A DNA stretch of 64,000 bases from Papio anubis (Eukaryota; Chordata; Mammalia; Primates; Cercopithecidae): positions 141,531,787 through 141,595,786 of the forward strand of contig NC_044978.1 of assembly GCF_008728515.1 (NCBI RefSeq), read 5' to 3'. Shown here one piece after another: positions 24,164-35,886 of this stretch. The first letter of the stretch is position 1. Each line of letters begins with the position of its first letter. The notes beneath the pieces are model-generated. The model searched no databases and had not been told where the DNA came from. It was given only the letters and a program-made list of their open reading frames with translations. Made by a program: the position numbers and the translations under genes.

Positions 24164-24812
24164 GTATCCTTCACATTTTTCTATCTTCAAAAATTTCTTC
24201 AATGATCATGTGTTACTTTTATAAATTTAAAAGAATCTTAATTACCAATAAGTTGTCCAATTATAGAATTCTTGGAAATGAGGAAAATAAGAAACTCTTA
24301 AAAATCCTTCACTTCATTTTAATACTTGAACTTCTAGATTTTTCTTTTCCAGTAATGGAATAATTAATTAAAATCTGTGTGAATGTTCTCTGTATAAATG
24401 TCAAAGGTATGTTATTTCTATGCTTAAAACAAATGAAAATATCAATATCTAGAATGCTTCTACACAAGAAAATGCTTCACAGTACCCTTAGAAACCATCA
24501 TTTAGCCCTTGTTTAACATAATCTCCATGAGGAGGCATTTAGTTTTACATGACACTGCCTACCGTACAATTTAAAATCTTTAATTATTAGATTACAAACA
24601 ACTTAAGTGGAATGATAGAATCATATACTTAGAATCGAAATGCTAATAAATTAAAATTTTAAAGTTCTGAAAAGATATGGGGAAGATAACAACAATAAGC
24701 AAAATTTGTATCTTTTATAATTGAATTACATTTTACACATACAAAAATTCCATTATTATTTGTATTATGAAAATGAAAGGAAGTGGAAGAATGATTTTGA
24801 AAAGAATAACTT
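24164..24812. other. Unassigned AT-rich sequence
   Basis: No gene or repeat could be recognised between the two L1 fragments. Confidence 0.45.
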
Positions 24813-26862
24813 TAAGAGGTGAACTCCTATTCAACATAGTATTGAAAGTCCTAGTCAGAACAATCAGGCAAGAGAAAAAATAAAGGGTATCCAAAAGGAA
24901 CAGAGAGGAAGTCAAACTATCTCTGTTTGCAAATTACATGATTCTGGATCTAGAAAACCCCATAGTGTCAGCCCAAAAGCTCCTTCAGCTAATAAACAAC
25001 TACACCAAACTTTCAGGATATGAAATCAATATACAAAAATCACTATACACCAACAACAGGCAAATCGAGAGCCAAATCAAAAAGATAATCTTATTCATAA
25101 TTGCCACAAAAAGAATAAAATACCAAGCAATACAGCTAACCAGGGAGGTGAAATATCTCTACAATGAGAATTACAAAACACTGCTCACAGAAATCAGAGA
25201 AGACACAAACAAATGAAAATGCATCCTATGCTCATGGATAGGAAGAATCAATATCGTTAAAATGGCCATACTGCCCAAAGCAATCTACAGATTTAATGCT
25301 TTTCCTATCAAACTACCAATGACTTTCTTCACTAAACTAGAAAAAAAATATTTTAAAATTCACATGAAACCAAAAAAGAATTCAAATAGCCAAGACAATT
25401 CTAAGCAAAAATAACAAAGCTGGAGGTATTACACTACCCAAATTCAAACTATACTACAGGGCTACAGTAACCAAAACAGTGTGATACTAGTACAAAAACA
25501 GGCACATAAACCAACAGAACAGAATAGAGCACCCAGAAATAAGGCTGCACATCTACAACCATCTGATCTTTAACCAACCTGACAAAAACATGCAATAGGG
25601 AATGAATCCCTTCCCCACTGAATTGAATCCCTATTCAATATATGGTGCTGGGAAAACTGGCTAGCTATATGCAGAAGATTGAAGCTGGACCCATTCCTTA
25701 TGCCACATACAAAAATCAACTCAAGATGGAATAAAGACTTCTATGTAAAATCCAAATTATAAAAGCCCTTGAAGACCACCTAGGCAATATCATTCTTCAC
25801 ATAAGAATGGGCAAAGATTTCATGACAAAGATCCAGAAAGCAATTGCAACAAAAGCAAAGTCAACTATCAACAGAGTGAACAGACAACCTACAGAATGGA
25901 AGGAAATTTTTGCAAACTATGCATCTGACAAAGGTCTAATATCCAGTATCTATAAGGAACTTAAACAAATTTACAAAAAAAAAAAAAACAAACAACCCCA
26001 TTAAAAAGCCATCAAAGGATATGAACAGATACTTTCTTCAAAAGAAGACATACATTCAGCCAACAAGCATTTGAGAAAAAAATTGCTGAATATCACTAAT
26101 AATTATAGAAATGCAAATCAAAACCACAATGAGATAGTGTTTCACACCAGTCAGAATGGCTACTGTTAAAAAGTCAAAACATAACAGATGCTGACAAGGT
26201 TGCAGAAAAAGAAATGCTAATATACCGTCAGTGTGAGTATAAATTAGTTCAACCATTGTGGAAAGCAGTATGGCAATTCCTCAGTGAGCTAAAAGCAGAA
26301 TTACCATTCAACCCAGCAATCCCATTACTGAGTATATTCCCAAAGGAACAGAATCATTCTACCACAAAGACAGATACGCATGAATGAATCACTGCAGCCC
26401 TATTCACAATACCAAAGACATAGAATCAACCTCAGTGACCATTAATGATAGATTGGATAAAGAAAATGTGGTGTATATACACCATGAAATACCATGCTGC
26501 CATAAGAAAGAAAGAGATCATGTCTTTTGCAGAAACACGTATAGATCTGGAAATCATTATTCTTGGCAAACTAATGCAGAAACAGAAAATCAAATACCAC
26601 ATGTTCTCACTTTTAGGTGGAAGCTAAATGATGAGAACTTATGAACACAAAGAAGATGAAGCAGACACTGCAGTCTACTTGTGGGTGGATGGTGGAAGGA
26701 AGGAGAGGAGTAGAAAAGATAACTGTTGGGTATTGGGCTTAATGCCTGGGTAATGAAATAATCTTTACAACAAACCTCTGTGACACAAGTTTACCTATGT
26801 AACAAACCTTCATATGTATCGTCAAACTGAAAATAAAAGGTTTTTTAAAAATAAGAGGTGAA
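24813..26862 (+). mobile_element. 5'-truncated L1 with perfect 11-bp TSD
   Basis: The body is 24824-26851. It begins inside the ORF2 reverse-transcriptase domain ('ctcctattcaacatagtatt' region) and continues to the 3' UTR and a short tail. Perfect TSDs taagaggtgaa lie at 24813-24823 and 26852-26862. Divergence and the 3' UTR ('gtttacctatgtaacaaacc') fit L1PB/older L1PA rather than the youngest subfamilies. Confidence 0.93.
24824..26627 (+). pseudogene. L1 ORF2 fragment, RT to C-terminus
   Basis: This is an incomplete ORF2 starting in the RT palm. The active-site block reads LFANYM instead of LFADDM, so both catalytic aspartates of that motif are lost (sequence around 24925-24940). Open pieces at 24938-25216 and 26445-26627 show the NIQKSLYTNNRQIESQ and IDWIKKMW blocks. 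It ends at the GGS stop. Multiple frameshifts make it non-functional. Confidence 0.88.
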
Positions 26863-27116
26863 AATAACCTTCTTCAAACTTTCTTATTTTGTTTTGATTT
26901 TGCAGATCAGGCAATATTCAAAGAAACAAACAAATCCACATTGCAAGTTCCAGATTTTAATGCAGTTGTCCTTGTAACATATTGAATAAACAAACAAAAC
27001 CCATGTAAGTATATGGAAAGCTTGAATAGCAGAATGAACAAATTTAGGATGAATGATATATTTACATCATTGTATCCCATAACTACAGAATGTACCTCCA
27101 AAAAAAAAAAGAAAAA

Positions 27117-29345
27117 AGCCATGTATGAAAAGCCCAAGACTAACATTATTCTCAATGGGGAAAAGCTCAAAGCTTTTCCTTTAAGATCAGGAACAAGACA
27201 AAGATGCCCACTTTGCCACTTCAATCTAGTACTAGAAGTTCTAGCCAGAGCAACTGGGCAAGAAAACAAATAACAAAAGGCATCCAACTCAGAAAAGAAG
27301 AAGCAAAATTGTTTCTGTTTAAGGATGACATGTTCTTATATATAGAAAGCTCTAAAGACTGCTGCCCCCCCAAAAAAAGTTAGAACTAATAATTCAGTAA
27401 TGTTGCAGAATACAAAATAAACATACAAAAATCATGTGCATGCACTAACAACAAACTATTTGTTAAAGACATTAAGAAAACAATCTCATTTCTTATAGTA
27501 TCAAAATTTTATTTAGGAATAAATTTAACCAAGAAGGTGAAAGATCTGTATAGTGAAAACTATAAAATACTGATAAAAGAAACAGTAGATACAAATAAAT
27601 GAAAAGATATCCTATAGTCATGAATCTAAAGAATTAATACCGTCAAAACATTACTGAAAGTAATATACAGATTCAATGCAATCCTTATCAAAATTTCAAT
27701 GACATTTTTCACAGAAATAAAAAAAAAAAAATCCTAAAATTCATATGGAGCCACAAAAGACTCCAAATAGCTAAAGCATGCCTAAGTCAGAAGGACAAAG
27801 TTGCAGGCATACAGTTTCTTCTTTCAAATATATTATAAAGCTACAATAATCAAAGAGTATGGTACTGATATAGCAGATACATAGACAAATGGAACAAAAT
27901 AGAAAGCCTAGAAATAAACCCACACATATACTATCAACAAATGTTTGGCAAAATCAACAAAAATGAATGATATAAAAATGATACTCTCTTCAATAAATGG
28001 TCTTGGGAAACCTGAGTATCCATAAGCAAAAGAATAAAATTAGATCCTTAACACCATACAAAAAGATCAACTCAAAATCAAGTAAAGACTTAAACGTAAG
28101 ACTTGAAACCATAGGATTTCTAGAAGAAAACAAAGGGGGAAAGCTCTTTGACACTGGTCTTGGAAATAATTTCATGGATCTGACACCATAAGCACAGGCA
28201 ACAAAAGCAAAATTAAACAAGTGGGACTATATAAAACTTAAAAGCTTCTGTGCTGCAAAAGACACAATCAACAAAACAAAAAGGCAACCTACAGAATAAA
28301 AGAAAATATTTGCAAACTACATACCTGACAAGGGTTAATCTTCAAAACATACAAAGAACTCATAAACTCAATAAAAAGAAACACATAACTAACAGATGGC
28401 AAAGTACTTGAATAAGACATTTATCTAAAGAAGACATTTGTATGGCCAATAGGTATATGAACTAACGCTCAACATCACTAATCATCAGGGAAATGAAAAT
28501 CAAAACCATAAGGAGATATCACTTTTAAGGAGATATCTCCACAAAGAGATAATCATCTTTAAGAAGGATTATCATCAAAAAACTCAAAGGTAACCTGTGT
28601 GGCCGAGGATGTATAGAAAAGAAAGCTCTTACATGTTTTGGTGGGTATGTAAATTGGTACAGCCATTAAGGAAAACAGTGTAGAGGCTCCTCAAAATATT
28701 AAAAATAGAACTACTGTATGATCCTGCAATTTCACTTTTGGCTATACATCCAAAGGAAATAAAATCAGTATGTTGAAGAGATTATCAGTACTTCCATTTT
28801 CATTGCAGCATTATTCACAACACCCAAGATATGAAATCAACCTAAGTGGCCACCAATGGATGAACAGGTAAAGAAAATGTGATATATATATGAATGAATA
28901 TTATTCAGCCTTTAAAAAGAAAAAGTTTGCATGATCTCACTTATATATAGTCTAAAAAAGTCAAATTCATAGAAACAGAGTAGAAGGGTGGTTATCATGA
29001 GTCAGGATATCAGAAAAATGAGATGTTGGTCAAAGGGTACAAACTCAAAGTTATAAAATGAATATATTCTGGACACCTAATGCACAGCAAAGTGACTGTA
29101 ATAACAACAGTGTATTGTATAATTGAAATTTGCCAAGAGAATAGATCTCAATTATTCTAATTACATACACACAAAAAGGAAAGTATATGAGATAATGGAT
29201 ATGCTAATTTGATTAATTGTGGCATTATTCTACAATGTATGTGTATATATATGTGTATCTCAAAACATCACATTGTACACTTTGAATATATACAATTTTT
29301 TTGTCAATTATACTTCAATGTAGCTGGAAAAAATTAACATTAAAA
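27117..29345 (+). mobile_element. 5'-truncated L1M-type element
   Basis: The element starts in ORF2 just upstream of the RT active site ('aaaagcccaagactaacatt'). It runs through 'ttcaataaatggtcttggga' and 'ggtagagg...'-type C-terminal sequence to a 3' UTR with 'tgcatgatctcacttatata' and the terminal 'caattatacttcaatgtagc'. It is more diverged than the L1PA copies and fits L1MA/L1MB. All frames are broken. An A-rich run (about 27102-27116) lies directly at its 5' junction. Confidence 0.85.
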
Positions 29346-29349
29346 AATG

Positions 29350-30335
29350 GCCAAAAATCAAGTATCTAAGCATATAATTAAGAATCTAAAAAACAACAGC
29401 AAATTAAATAAAGTAGATAAAGGAAAAAATAATAGACAGTGAGTACAATAAATACAGAATCAAAAATAAAGCCACAATATGGTTATTTTTAAAAGACCAA
29501 TAAAACTGATGTAGTAAGACTGATTAACAAAAAAAGAACAGTGAAAAGGCATAAGCTACCATTATCAGGAATTTTAAGAAGCAATTGTTAATTATACATC
29601 CCAGAAACATTAAAAATAATAAAAGCATATTATGAACAACTTTATGCAAATACATTTGAAAATTTAAATAAAATGAAAACAAATTGGCAGAAGAAAAAAT
29701 TGAAAAATAATTTCTAAATCTACCAAATCTACCAAATTTAATCGTTATTAAAAACTATCTTACATAAAGAATCTAGCCTCAGATGGTTACACCAGTAAAT
29801 TCAACAACAATCTCACACAAATTCTTTCAGAAAATGGAAAAACAGGCAACACTTACAAACTTTATGTCGTGACCATAACCATGACATCAAACCCTAACAA
29901 TGAAATACTAAAAAGGAAATTACAGACTAATGTATCCCATAAACATAGAAACAAAACTCCTAAATAAAATATCAGTAAATAGTGCTGTGACATATTAAAA
30001 GGATAATACATTTAAAAAGCTAAGTTTTATTCAATACATGCAAAAATAAATTTGCATTTAAAAAGTAATTAATATTATTTATTAGATAAGAGAATTAGAA
30101 AATCATAATTAACCCAATAGATGTGAAAAATGCTTAATAAGATTTAGAATATATTACTAATATAACCCTTGATAAACTAGAAATAGAAGCCGACTTATTT
30201 AAATCATAAATAATATTTTTAAATTACTAAGCATATTACACAATATAGTGAATTGTTAAAACTTTCCCCCAGAAACAAGCTAAGGATACTCACTTGCACC
30301 AGTTTTATCCAACATCCTACTGATGCCAATGCCAC
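29350..30335 (+). mobile_element. Ancient L1M ORF2 fragment
   Basis: Blocks such as 'ttatgaacaactttatgcaa', 'agcctcagatggttacacca', 'caaaactcctaaataaaata' and 'atagatgtgaaaaatgctta' are the linker and N-terminal RT part of an old L1 ORF2. Heavily mutated, it stops near 30335 after 'ttgcaccagttttatccaac'. It is upstream coding sequence lying after the 3' end of the neighbouring L1, so it is a separate element. Confidence 0.75.
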
Positions 30336-30829
30336 TACACTAAAACATAATAATAATAATAATCATAGGATTTGTAAAGTCACTTTCCATAGATTATATG
30401 ACTTTGTATGTAAATATTCTGAAGTAAGTTCCTGCAGAAAAACTTGTGACTATACTCTTTCTCCTCCACAGAAATACCACAAAAGGAACTTCACCCAGCC
30501 CCTTCCCCACCAAGTTTTGTAGAGATTGTGGTGCAGAGTCCTGCTGACACTGTATGTACTGTATTAACAAGGTGACATTCCTCCCACTCACCACCGGGTG
30601 CTGCAGAAACTCTTGGGCACAGCCATGTCATATAACTCATCCTGTACTAAGTAAATAATAGCAAAAGGCAGCACCTCACCTCTTCCCAGCTAGATAATAG
30701 TTGAGAAGGGGTAGATTATGGAATGGTGGGGGAGAAGAAAGGAAATGTTCAAATCTGTGTATGAAATCTTGCATATACTCCCAAAAGACTCATAGGTGAA
30801 ACTAAAATCAATAAAGCAAAAGCTCTGAA
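30336..30829. other. Unassigned sequence with short (TAA)n
   Basis: A short AAT/TAA repeat lies at about 30346-30364. A C/T-rich tract ending in AG near 30470 resembles a splice acceptor, but no open downstream exon with a donor was found. There is no supported gene. Confidence 0.4.
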
Positions 30830-31245
30830 AATTAAATTATCATGTGGAATACTGTCCAGGTTTCGAAAATGCCTCTGGGTACCACATAAACAGAAGAGAA
30901 AAGTACTGTGGCACTTTTAAGCACCAAATTGACATCTGAACCACAGCCCACAAAAGTGGTCCAGGATATATGCTTTAAACCCAAATAATCTGACTTTCTA
31001 CTAAAACAGAAGATGTAAATAGAAACTATAATTTCATAACACAATACTGAAAATGTACAGAACTCATTTCAAAATTACTCATCATAACAAGAAAAAGAAA
31101 AAATTTCAACTAAAATGAGAAAAGACAGTCAATAGATGACAACACCAAGATGGAGCAAATGCTAGAATTATCTGGTAAGACATTTAAAGCAGGTATCATA
31201 CAAAAGTTTCAACAAGCAATTACAAATTCTCGGAAAAAATAAAAA
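30830..31245 (+). mobile_element. Ancient L1M 5'/ORF1-region fragment
   Basis: The block 'cagtcaatagatgacaacac', 'atgctagaattatctggtaa', 'acatttaaagcaggtatcat' and 'ttcaacaagcaattacaaat' is typical of the region before or at the start of L1M ORF1. It ends where the younger L1 5' UTR begins at 31246. Confidence 0.7.
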
Positions 31246-32622
31246 TTAGGGGGCAGGCCAAGATGAAGAATTAGAAGCAGCTGCGAACTGCGGCTCTCAC
31301 AGAGAAGAACAAAAATAGAAAGTGAATTCTACACCTTCGACTGAAGTATCCAGGTTCTCGCTTGGTACTGACTACGCAATAGGTGTGACCCATGGAGAGC
31401 CAGGAAAAGCAGAGTGGGGCAATAGCTCACCTGGAAGCACAAGCCGCATGGAGCAAGGGGAGCTCCCAGCTCCAGCCAAGAAAGGTGGTGATTGATTGTG
31501 CGACCCTGCCTGGGAAACCAGGCTTTTCCCACAGATCTTTGCAACCCACGAATAAGATCCCCTCAAGCCCAGGCCACCAAGGCCTTGAGTGAAAAGCACA
31601 GAGCTGTGCAGACTGTCAGCGGCTGATCTGGCACACACGGAGACACAGGAGTTTTTGCAGACTCCGGTCCTGGGAATTCCAGTGAGGCAGGAGATCCGTC
31701 CATTCCCGTAGAAAGGAGGCTGAAGCCAGGGAACCAAGCAGGGTCGTTCAGCAGGCCCCACTCCCAGAGCTCCTCACAAGTTAAGACCCATTGGCTTGGA
31801 ACTCCAGACGCCAAGTGGCAAGAGGTTGGAGACTGCCTGAGACTACCAAGTTCTCAGGGGGCAGGGGCAGCTGCCATCTGTGCAGCTGGAGTCAGCCATT
31901 CTGGCCTGCAGCTCCTGGAAATCTGGGTGGTCCAGATTGGGAGGAATTCCCCACAGCACAGCACAGCTGCTCTGGCAAATCGTGACCAGACTGCTTTTTT
32001 AAGTGGGACCCTAATCCATCCCTCCTCACCAGGCAAGGCCTTCCTGGGGGAATTTCAGCAACTCTAGCAAGGGTTTTACCCAACAGAACTCTGATCTCCC
32101 TGGGAGGGAGGCCCTGGTGGGGAGAAGCAGCAAAGGTCTTCACAGTTCAGCAGACATAGCTTTTCCTGCCTGTCGGCTCTGGAGAGTCTGGGTGGTCTGC
32201 AGGAAAAGGGTTCTCCAGTACAGCACAGTCGCCCCGCCAAGAGGCAGCCAGACTGCTTCTTTAAGCAGGTCCCTAATCCCGTTCTTCCTGACTGGGTGAC
32301 CTCCAACAAGAGTCTCCAGACACCTCCTACAGGAATGTTTGAGCTGGCATCAGGTTGGTACCCTTCTGGGACAAAGCTCCCTGAGGAAGGAGCAGGCTGC
32401 CATCTTTACTGTGTTGTAACCTCTACTGGTGATACCTTCAGGTGTGGGAGAGACCCGGGCGTTTAGGGTCTGGAGTGGACCCCCCAAAACCCACAGCAGC
32501 CCTACAGAAGAGGGGCCTGTTGGAAGAAAAACAAACAGAAAGAAAAAAAAAAAAAACACCCCACAAAAAAACCATTCAAAGATCAGCAGCCTCAAAAATC
32601 GAAAATAGATAAGCCCACAAAG
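31246..32622 (+). promoter_or_regulatory. L1 5' UTR (orphan promoter region)
   Basis: This GC-rich region corresponds to the L1 internal promoter. The YY1-type site near its start is altered (aagatgaag instead of aagatggcg). Two copies of a ~260-bp unit share the 'ccagactgct' block at 31986 and 32248. Frames of up to 129 codons on either strand here are compositional and not genes. Promoter activity cannot be judged from sequence. Confidence 0.6.
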
Positions 32623-33192
32623 ATGAGAAAAAAATCAACACAAAAACACTGAAAACTCAAAAAGCTATAGTGCTTATTCTTCAAATGATCACACTGCCTC
32701 TCCAGCAAGAGCACAAAACTGGGCTGAGGCTGAGACCGCTGAATTGAAAGAAGTAGGCTTTAGAAGGTGGGTAATAATTAACTTGGCTGAGCTAAAGGAG
32801 CATGTTTCAACCCAACGCAAAGAAGCTAAGAATCAAGGTAAAACAATACAGGAGCTGATAGCCACAATAGCCAGTTTAGAGAGAAATATAACCAACCTGA
32901 TCGACCTGAAATGCAACACAAAAACTTCATAATGTACTCACAAGTATCAATACCAGAATATATCAAGTGGAGGAGCCTGAAGACTACCTTTCTGAAATGA
33001 GACAGGAAAACAAGAATAGAGAGAAAATAATGAAAAGGAATGAACAAAAAAGAATGAAAAGGAATGAACAAAACCTCCAAGAAATTTCGGATAATGTAAA
33101 AAGACCAAACCTATGAATGATCGGGGTGCCTGAAAGAGATAGAAAGAACGGAATCAAGTTGGAAAACACACTGCAGGATATCATCTAGGAGA
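32623..33192 (+). pseudogene. L1 ORF1 N-terminal fragment
   Basis: The start is ATG 32623 (MRKKSTQKH). A stop follows after only a few codons. Coiled-coil-region pieces recur at 32744-32932 (NLAELKEHVSTQRKEAKNQ), followed by 'ggtgcctgaaagagatag', which matches the ORF1 GVPE block. It is cut at 33192 before the RRM and C-terminal domains. Confidence 0.85.
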
Positions 33193-34811
33193 TGCCATGC
33201 ATTGGCATTTTGTAAAGCGCTCTAGATGATTCTAAGAAGCTTTTTAAAAGTTGACAAACACTGGCCTAAAGAAGTGACAAATAATTTTGACCTACCATCA
33301 AATGGAAAATCTAGTTGTACTAATGACCCAATAATACAATTCTAAAGAAGAAAGGGATACCTTTATGATAAAGCTTAGAAGGAACTTATTTTAAAAAGTT
33401 CTTTTAGCAGAACAAATTTACACTGATGTCTATCTTCCAAGAATGCTAAAAACATAATAGGTATTTTTATAATTGTGCTAAAATTCAGCTTTATCCTGAA
33501 AATAGTTTGTATAATATAAGCTTCAAGGAAAATTCAGAGAGTTGTGACAGAGACAGAAACAGGCAATGAAGGAGAATAAATAAGCTGTCCTGGGAAGTTA
33601 ACTAATGATTCTATTTTTCTTCATCTCTATCAATCACTTTATTAACTTTAAGAACAAGCTCAAAGTTTACTTCCCTCAAAACCTTTATCTGCCTAATCCA
33701 TCACTTGAGCTATACTTTTCAATACTTACATGCTGTTTGTCTGGGATTAGAGTAAATAAAGAAGTTACAAGAACTGATTGGTTTTGGATGCATTAAAATT
33801 AGAAATACCAATAGAAATCCAAACTGAGACATCAGAGAGACAAGTTTGCATATGTCTGAAGTCAAGGAAGAGGATAGGCTACAGACATAAATAACTTATT
33901 GGGTTCCTGACCTATAGAACAGCTGTTACTCCTTGCACATATAATAATGATAGTATAGCTTTAAATTATCAATTAAGATTACAGTACACAGTGATAGGTA
34001 ATTCCAAGTTTGGCAATATTCCCAAGGGTCATTAGTAGTGGAACACATACCTCCTTATTATGGAATAAAGAGTAAAAATCCTCATTCCTTATAGGGGATT
34101 CATCATGTTGCTAAATATAACAAATATCAGAATCAACAGGTTTCAAATTTTAAAATTTTCTAGTGCATACATAAACCCCAAAATGTTCTACATAATCTGA
34201 TGCTAAATTTGAAATTTAAGTGTGAATATATTAAATGTAATAAACAAATTTAAATGAGCAAGTTGAAGAAAAATTTTAACATTTACAATAATATAATTTT
34301 TAGATAATTCCTGATTTTGAGTGTTTATTTCAATCAGAAATAACATAAAATTATAATTGCAAATCCTGAGAATATTCAAGCTCAAATCAAAGCTGTACAT
34401 TCAGAATAAAGTACTAAAAGTAAAATTTCTAAGATATGTAACAGCTATGAAATATAGACCTACACACGCAATACAATCAATCCTTTGAAATGATTTATCT
34501 GAACCGGATACACATAATGCTTGACACCAACAAGCAAGAAAATCTCCCTCTGTAGAGTTGTTTTCAGAGTAATCTTTGTCTGAAAGTAAATTATTATCTC
34601 AAGTTAAATTGATTGTTCATCATATATTCCTAGAAATTCCTTTTAAGGTAAACATAACTAATCTGAGGATTCTCTGAAGCCCAATTAGAAACACTGTAAT
34701 AGTGACCCACCATCACAGTAAAAAAGAATCAGCACACTGAACTAAACTCAAGGAAACAGGAATAAATAGCTCACCAGGAAAATAAAATACCAGGCCAAGA
34801 AAAGATTTTTT
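33193..34811. other. Unassigned sequence, possible short hAT relic at its start
   Basis: 33200-33265 ('gcattttgtaaagcgctcta' to 'gttgacaaacactggcct') vaguely resembles the end of a MER5-type hAT MITE. The rest is AT-rich with no gene or repeat that I can name. A 63-codon frame at 33605-33796 has no recognisable motif. Confidence 0.4.
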
Positions 34812-35478
34812 TAAACGTTTTTTATTGTTGTAAGACATACATAAAATTTATCATTTTTATCATTTTTAAGTGTACAGTTAAGCAGTACTAAGTACCTTAC
34901 CATTGTTGTACAATCATAACCACCACACACCTCCAAAACTTTCCATCTTCCCAAACAGAAACATTGTACCATTAAACAATAACTCTCCATTCTCTCCTCC
35001 CCACTTGGAACCACCATTCTCCAAGTTGCACATTGAGTATCCTTTATCCAAAATTATTGAGACCAGAAGTGTTTTGGACTTCATATTTTTTTTGGAGTTT
35101 GGAATACTCGCATTATGCCAGTTGAGAATTCCAAATCCAAAAATGCAAAATCTGAAATGATCCAATGAGCATTTTCCTTGAGCATCACATTGGCATTCAA
35201 AAAGTTTCAGATTTTGGAGCGTTTCCCATTTCAGATTTGGGATGTCAACGTATACTTTGTTTCCATGAATTTCACTACTCTAGGTACTTCATGTAAGTGG
35301 AATCATATAGTATTTGTCCTTTTCTGTCTGGCTTATTTCACATATAATGTCTTCAAGGTTCATCATATTGTAGCATGTCAGAATTTCATTCCTTTTTAAG
35401 GCTGAATAATATTCCATTATGTGTATACCACAATTTGTTTATCCATTCATCCAGCGATAGACATTTGAGTGTTTCCAG
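34812..35478 (-). mobile_element. L1M 3' fragment (antisense), host of a DNA transposon
   Basis: The antisense L1M 3' UTR/ORF2 end reads 'tttttaagtgtacagttaag', 'ccattaaacaataactctcc', 'actctaggtacttcatgtaa', 'aaggctgaataatattccat' and 'tttatccattcatccagcg'. A Tigger-like MITE splits it at about 35026-35247. It is old and has no open frame. Confidence 0.85.
35026..35247. mobile_element. Tigger-like DNA transposon (MER8-like) inserted in L1M
   Basis: The ends are imperfectly inverted ('ttgcacattgagtatccttt' against 'cagatttgggatgtcaacgt'). The body contains 'ttgagaattccaaatccaaa' and 'ttcaaaaagtttcagatttt', typical of a Tigger-group MITE. L1 sequence resumes directly on the right at 'tactttgtttccatgaattt', showing clean insertion at a TA-type site. 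The family name is from memory. Confidence 0.7.
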
Positions 35479-35529
35479 AACAACATATTCTTAATTTAAT
35501 CCCACACCTTAAGACTTACAGGTAATTTA

Positions 35530-35660
35530 AATTCAATTCAACTTACTGAGCAGTTACTAAGGGTAACTCACTATGGGAAGTACTGTGGGAAGTACAAGGG
35601 TAAATCAGACACGGTGCCTGCTCCCAACGAATTTACAATACACTGGGAAAAGAGAAGAGA
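35530..35660. repeat. Possible ancient repeat with 'gagcagttactaagg...cacggtgcctgctcccaacg' order
   Basis: The text resembles a widespread ancient mammalian repeat, in which an 'activity/size' block is followed by 'cctgctcccaacgaatttac'. Similar text continues weakly at 35990-36210. I cannot name the family. Confidence 0.3.
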
Positions 35661-35671
35661 AGGGAGTAGAA

Positions 35672-35886
35672 GTAACCAGCATTTGCTAATTGCTTGCCAT
35701 GTGCCGAGTGCTTTACCCAATCACTGCATGTATAGCTCGCAATGACTCTGTGAGGTAGATATTGTAATATCCATTTTATATAGGGAGAAAAATGAAGGCA
35801 CTGAGACCTTAAGTAACCACCTCCAAAACTGGGATTTAAACTCACATCTTGGATTCAGAAGCGTGTGTTTATTCCACTACACATGT
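35672..35886 (-). mobile_element. MIR SINE
   Basis: The reverse MIR layout is clear: 'ccagcatttgctaattgctt', 'catgtgccgagtgctttacc', 'actctgtgaggtagatattg', 'ccattttatatagggagaaa', 'ggcactgagaccttaagtaa' and 'ctgggatttaaactcacatc'. It is nearly full length. Confidence 0.85.

Larger units (their letters stand above)
31246..33192 (+). mobile_element. Orphan L1 5' end: 5' UTR plus N-terminal half of ORF1, 3' part missing
   Basis: This begins with a standard L1 5' terminus ('gggggcaggccaagatgaag'). It has a GC-rich 5' UTR of about 1.38 kb containing a ~260-bp near-tandem duplication, then ORF1 from 32623. L1 similarity ends abruptly near 33192, inside ORF1 ('ctgcaggatatcatctagga'). No ORF2, 3' UTR, A-tail or TSD is visible. 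5'-truncated copies are normal for L1, but a copy lacking its 3' end needs a later deletion or rearrangement. Type: older L1PA or L1PB. Confidence 0.88.

Noticed and set aside
22792..26862. Antisense L1 (22801-24154) and sense L1 (24824-26851) as one twin-primed inverted insertion
   Set aside because: Both contain an L1 3' end with tail, and the second has its own perfect TSD, so they are separate insertions.
30440..30530. Plus-strand exon after a C/T-rich tract ending AG near 30470
   Set aside because: No donor at a sensible distance with an open frame, and no coding-like composition.
31372..31761. 129-codon antisense frame in GC-rich sequence
   Set aside because: Located in an L1 5' UTR; GC-rich composition lowers stop frequency and the frame has no known domain.
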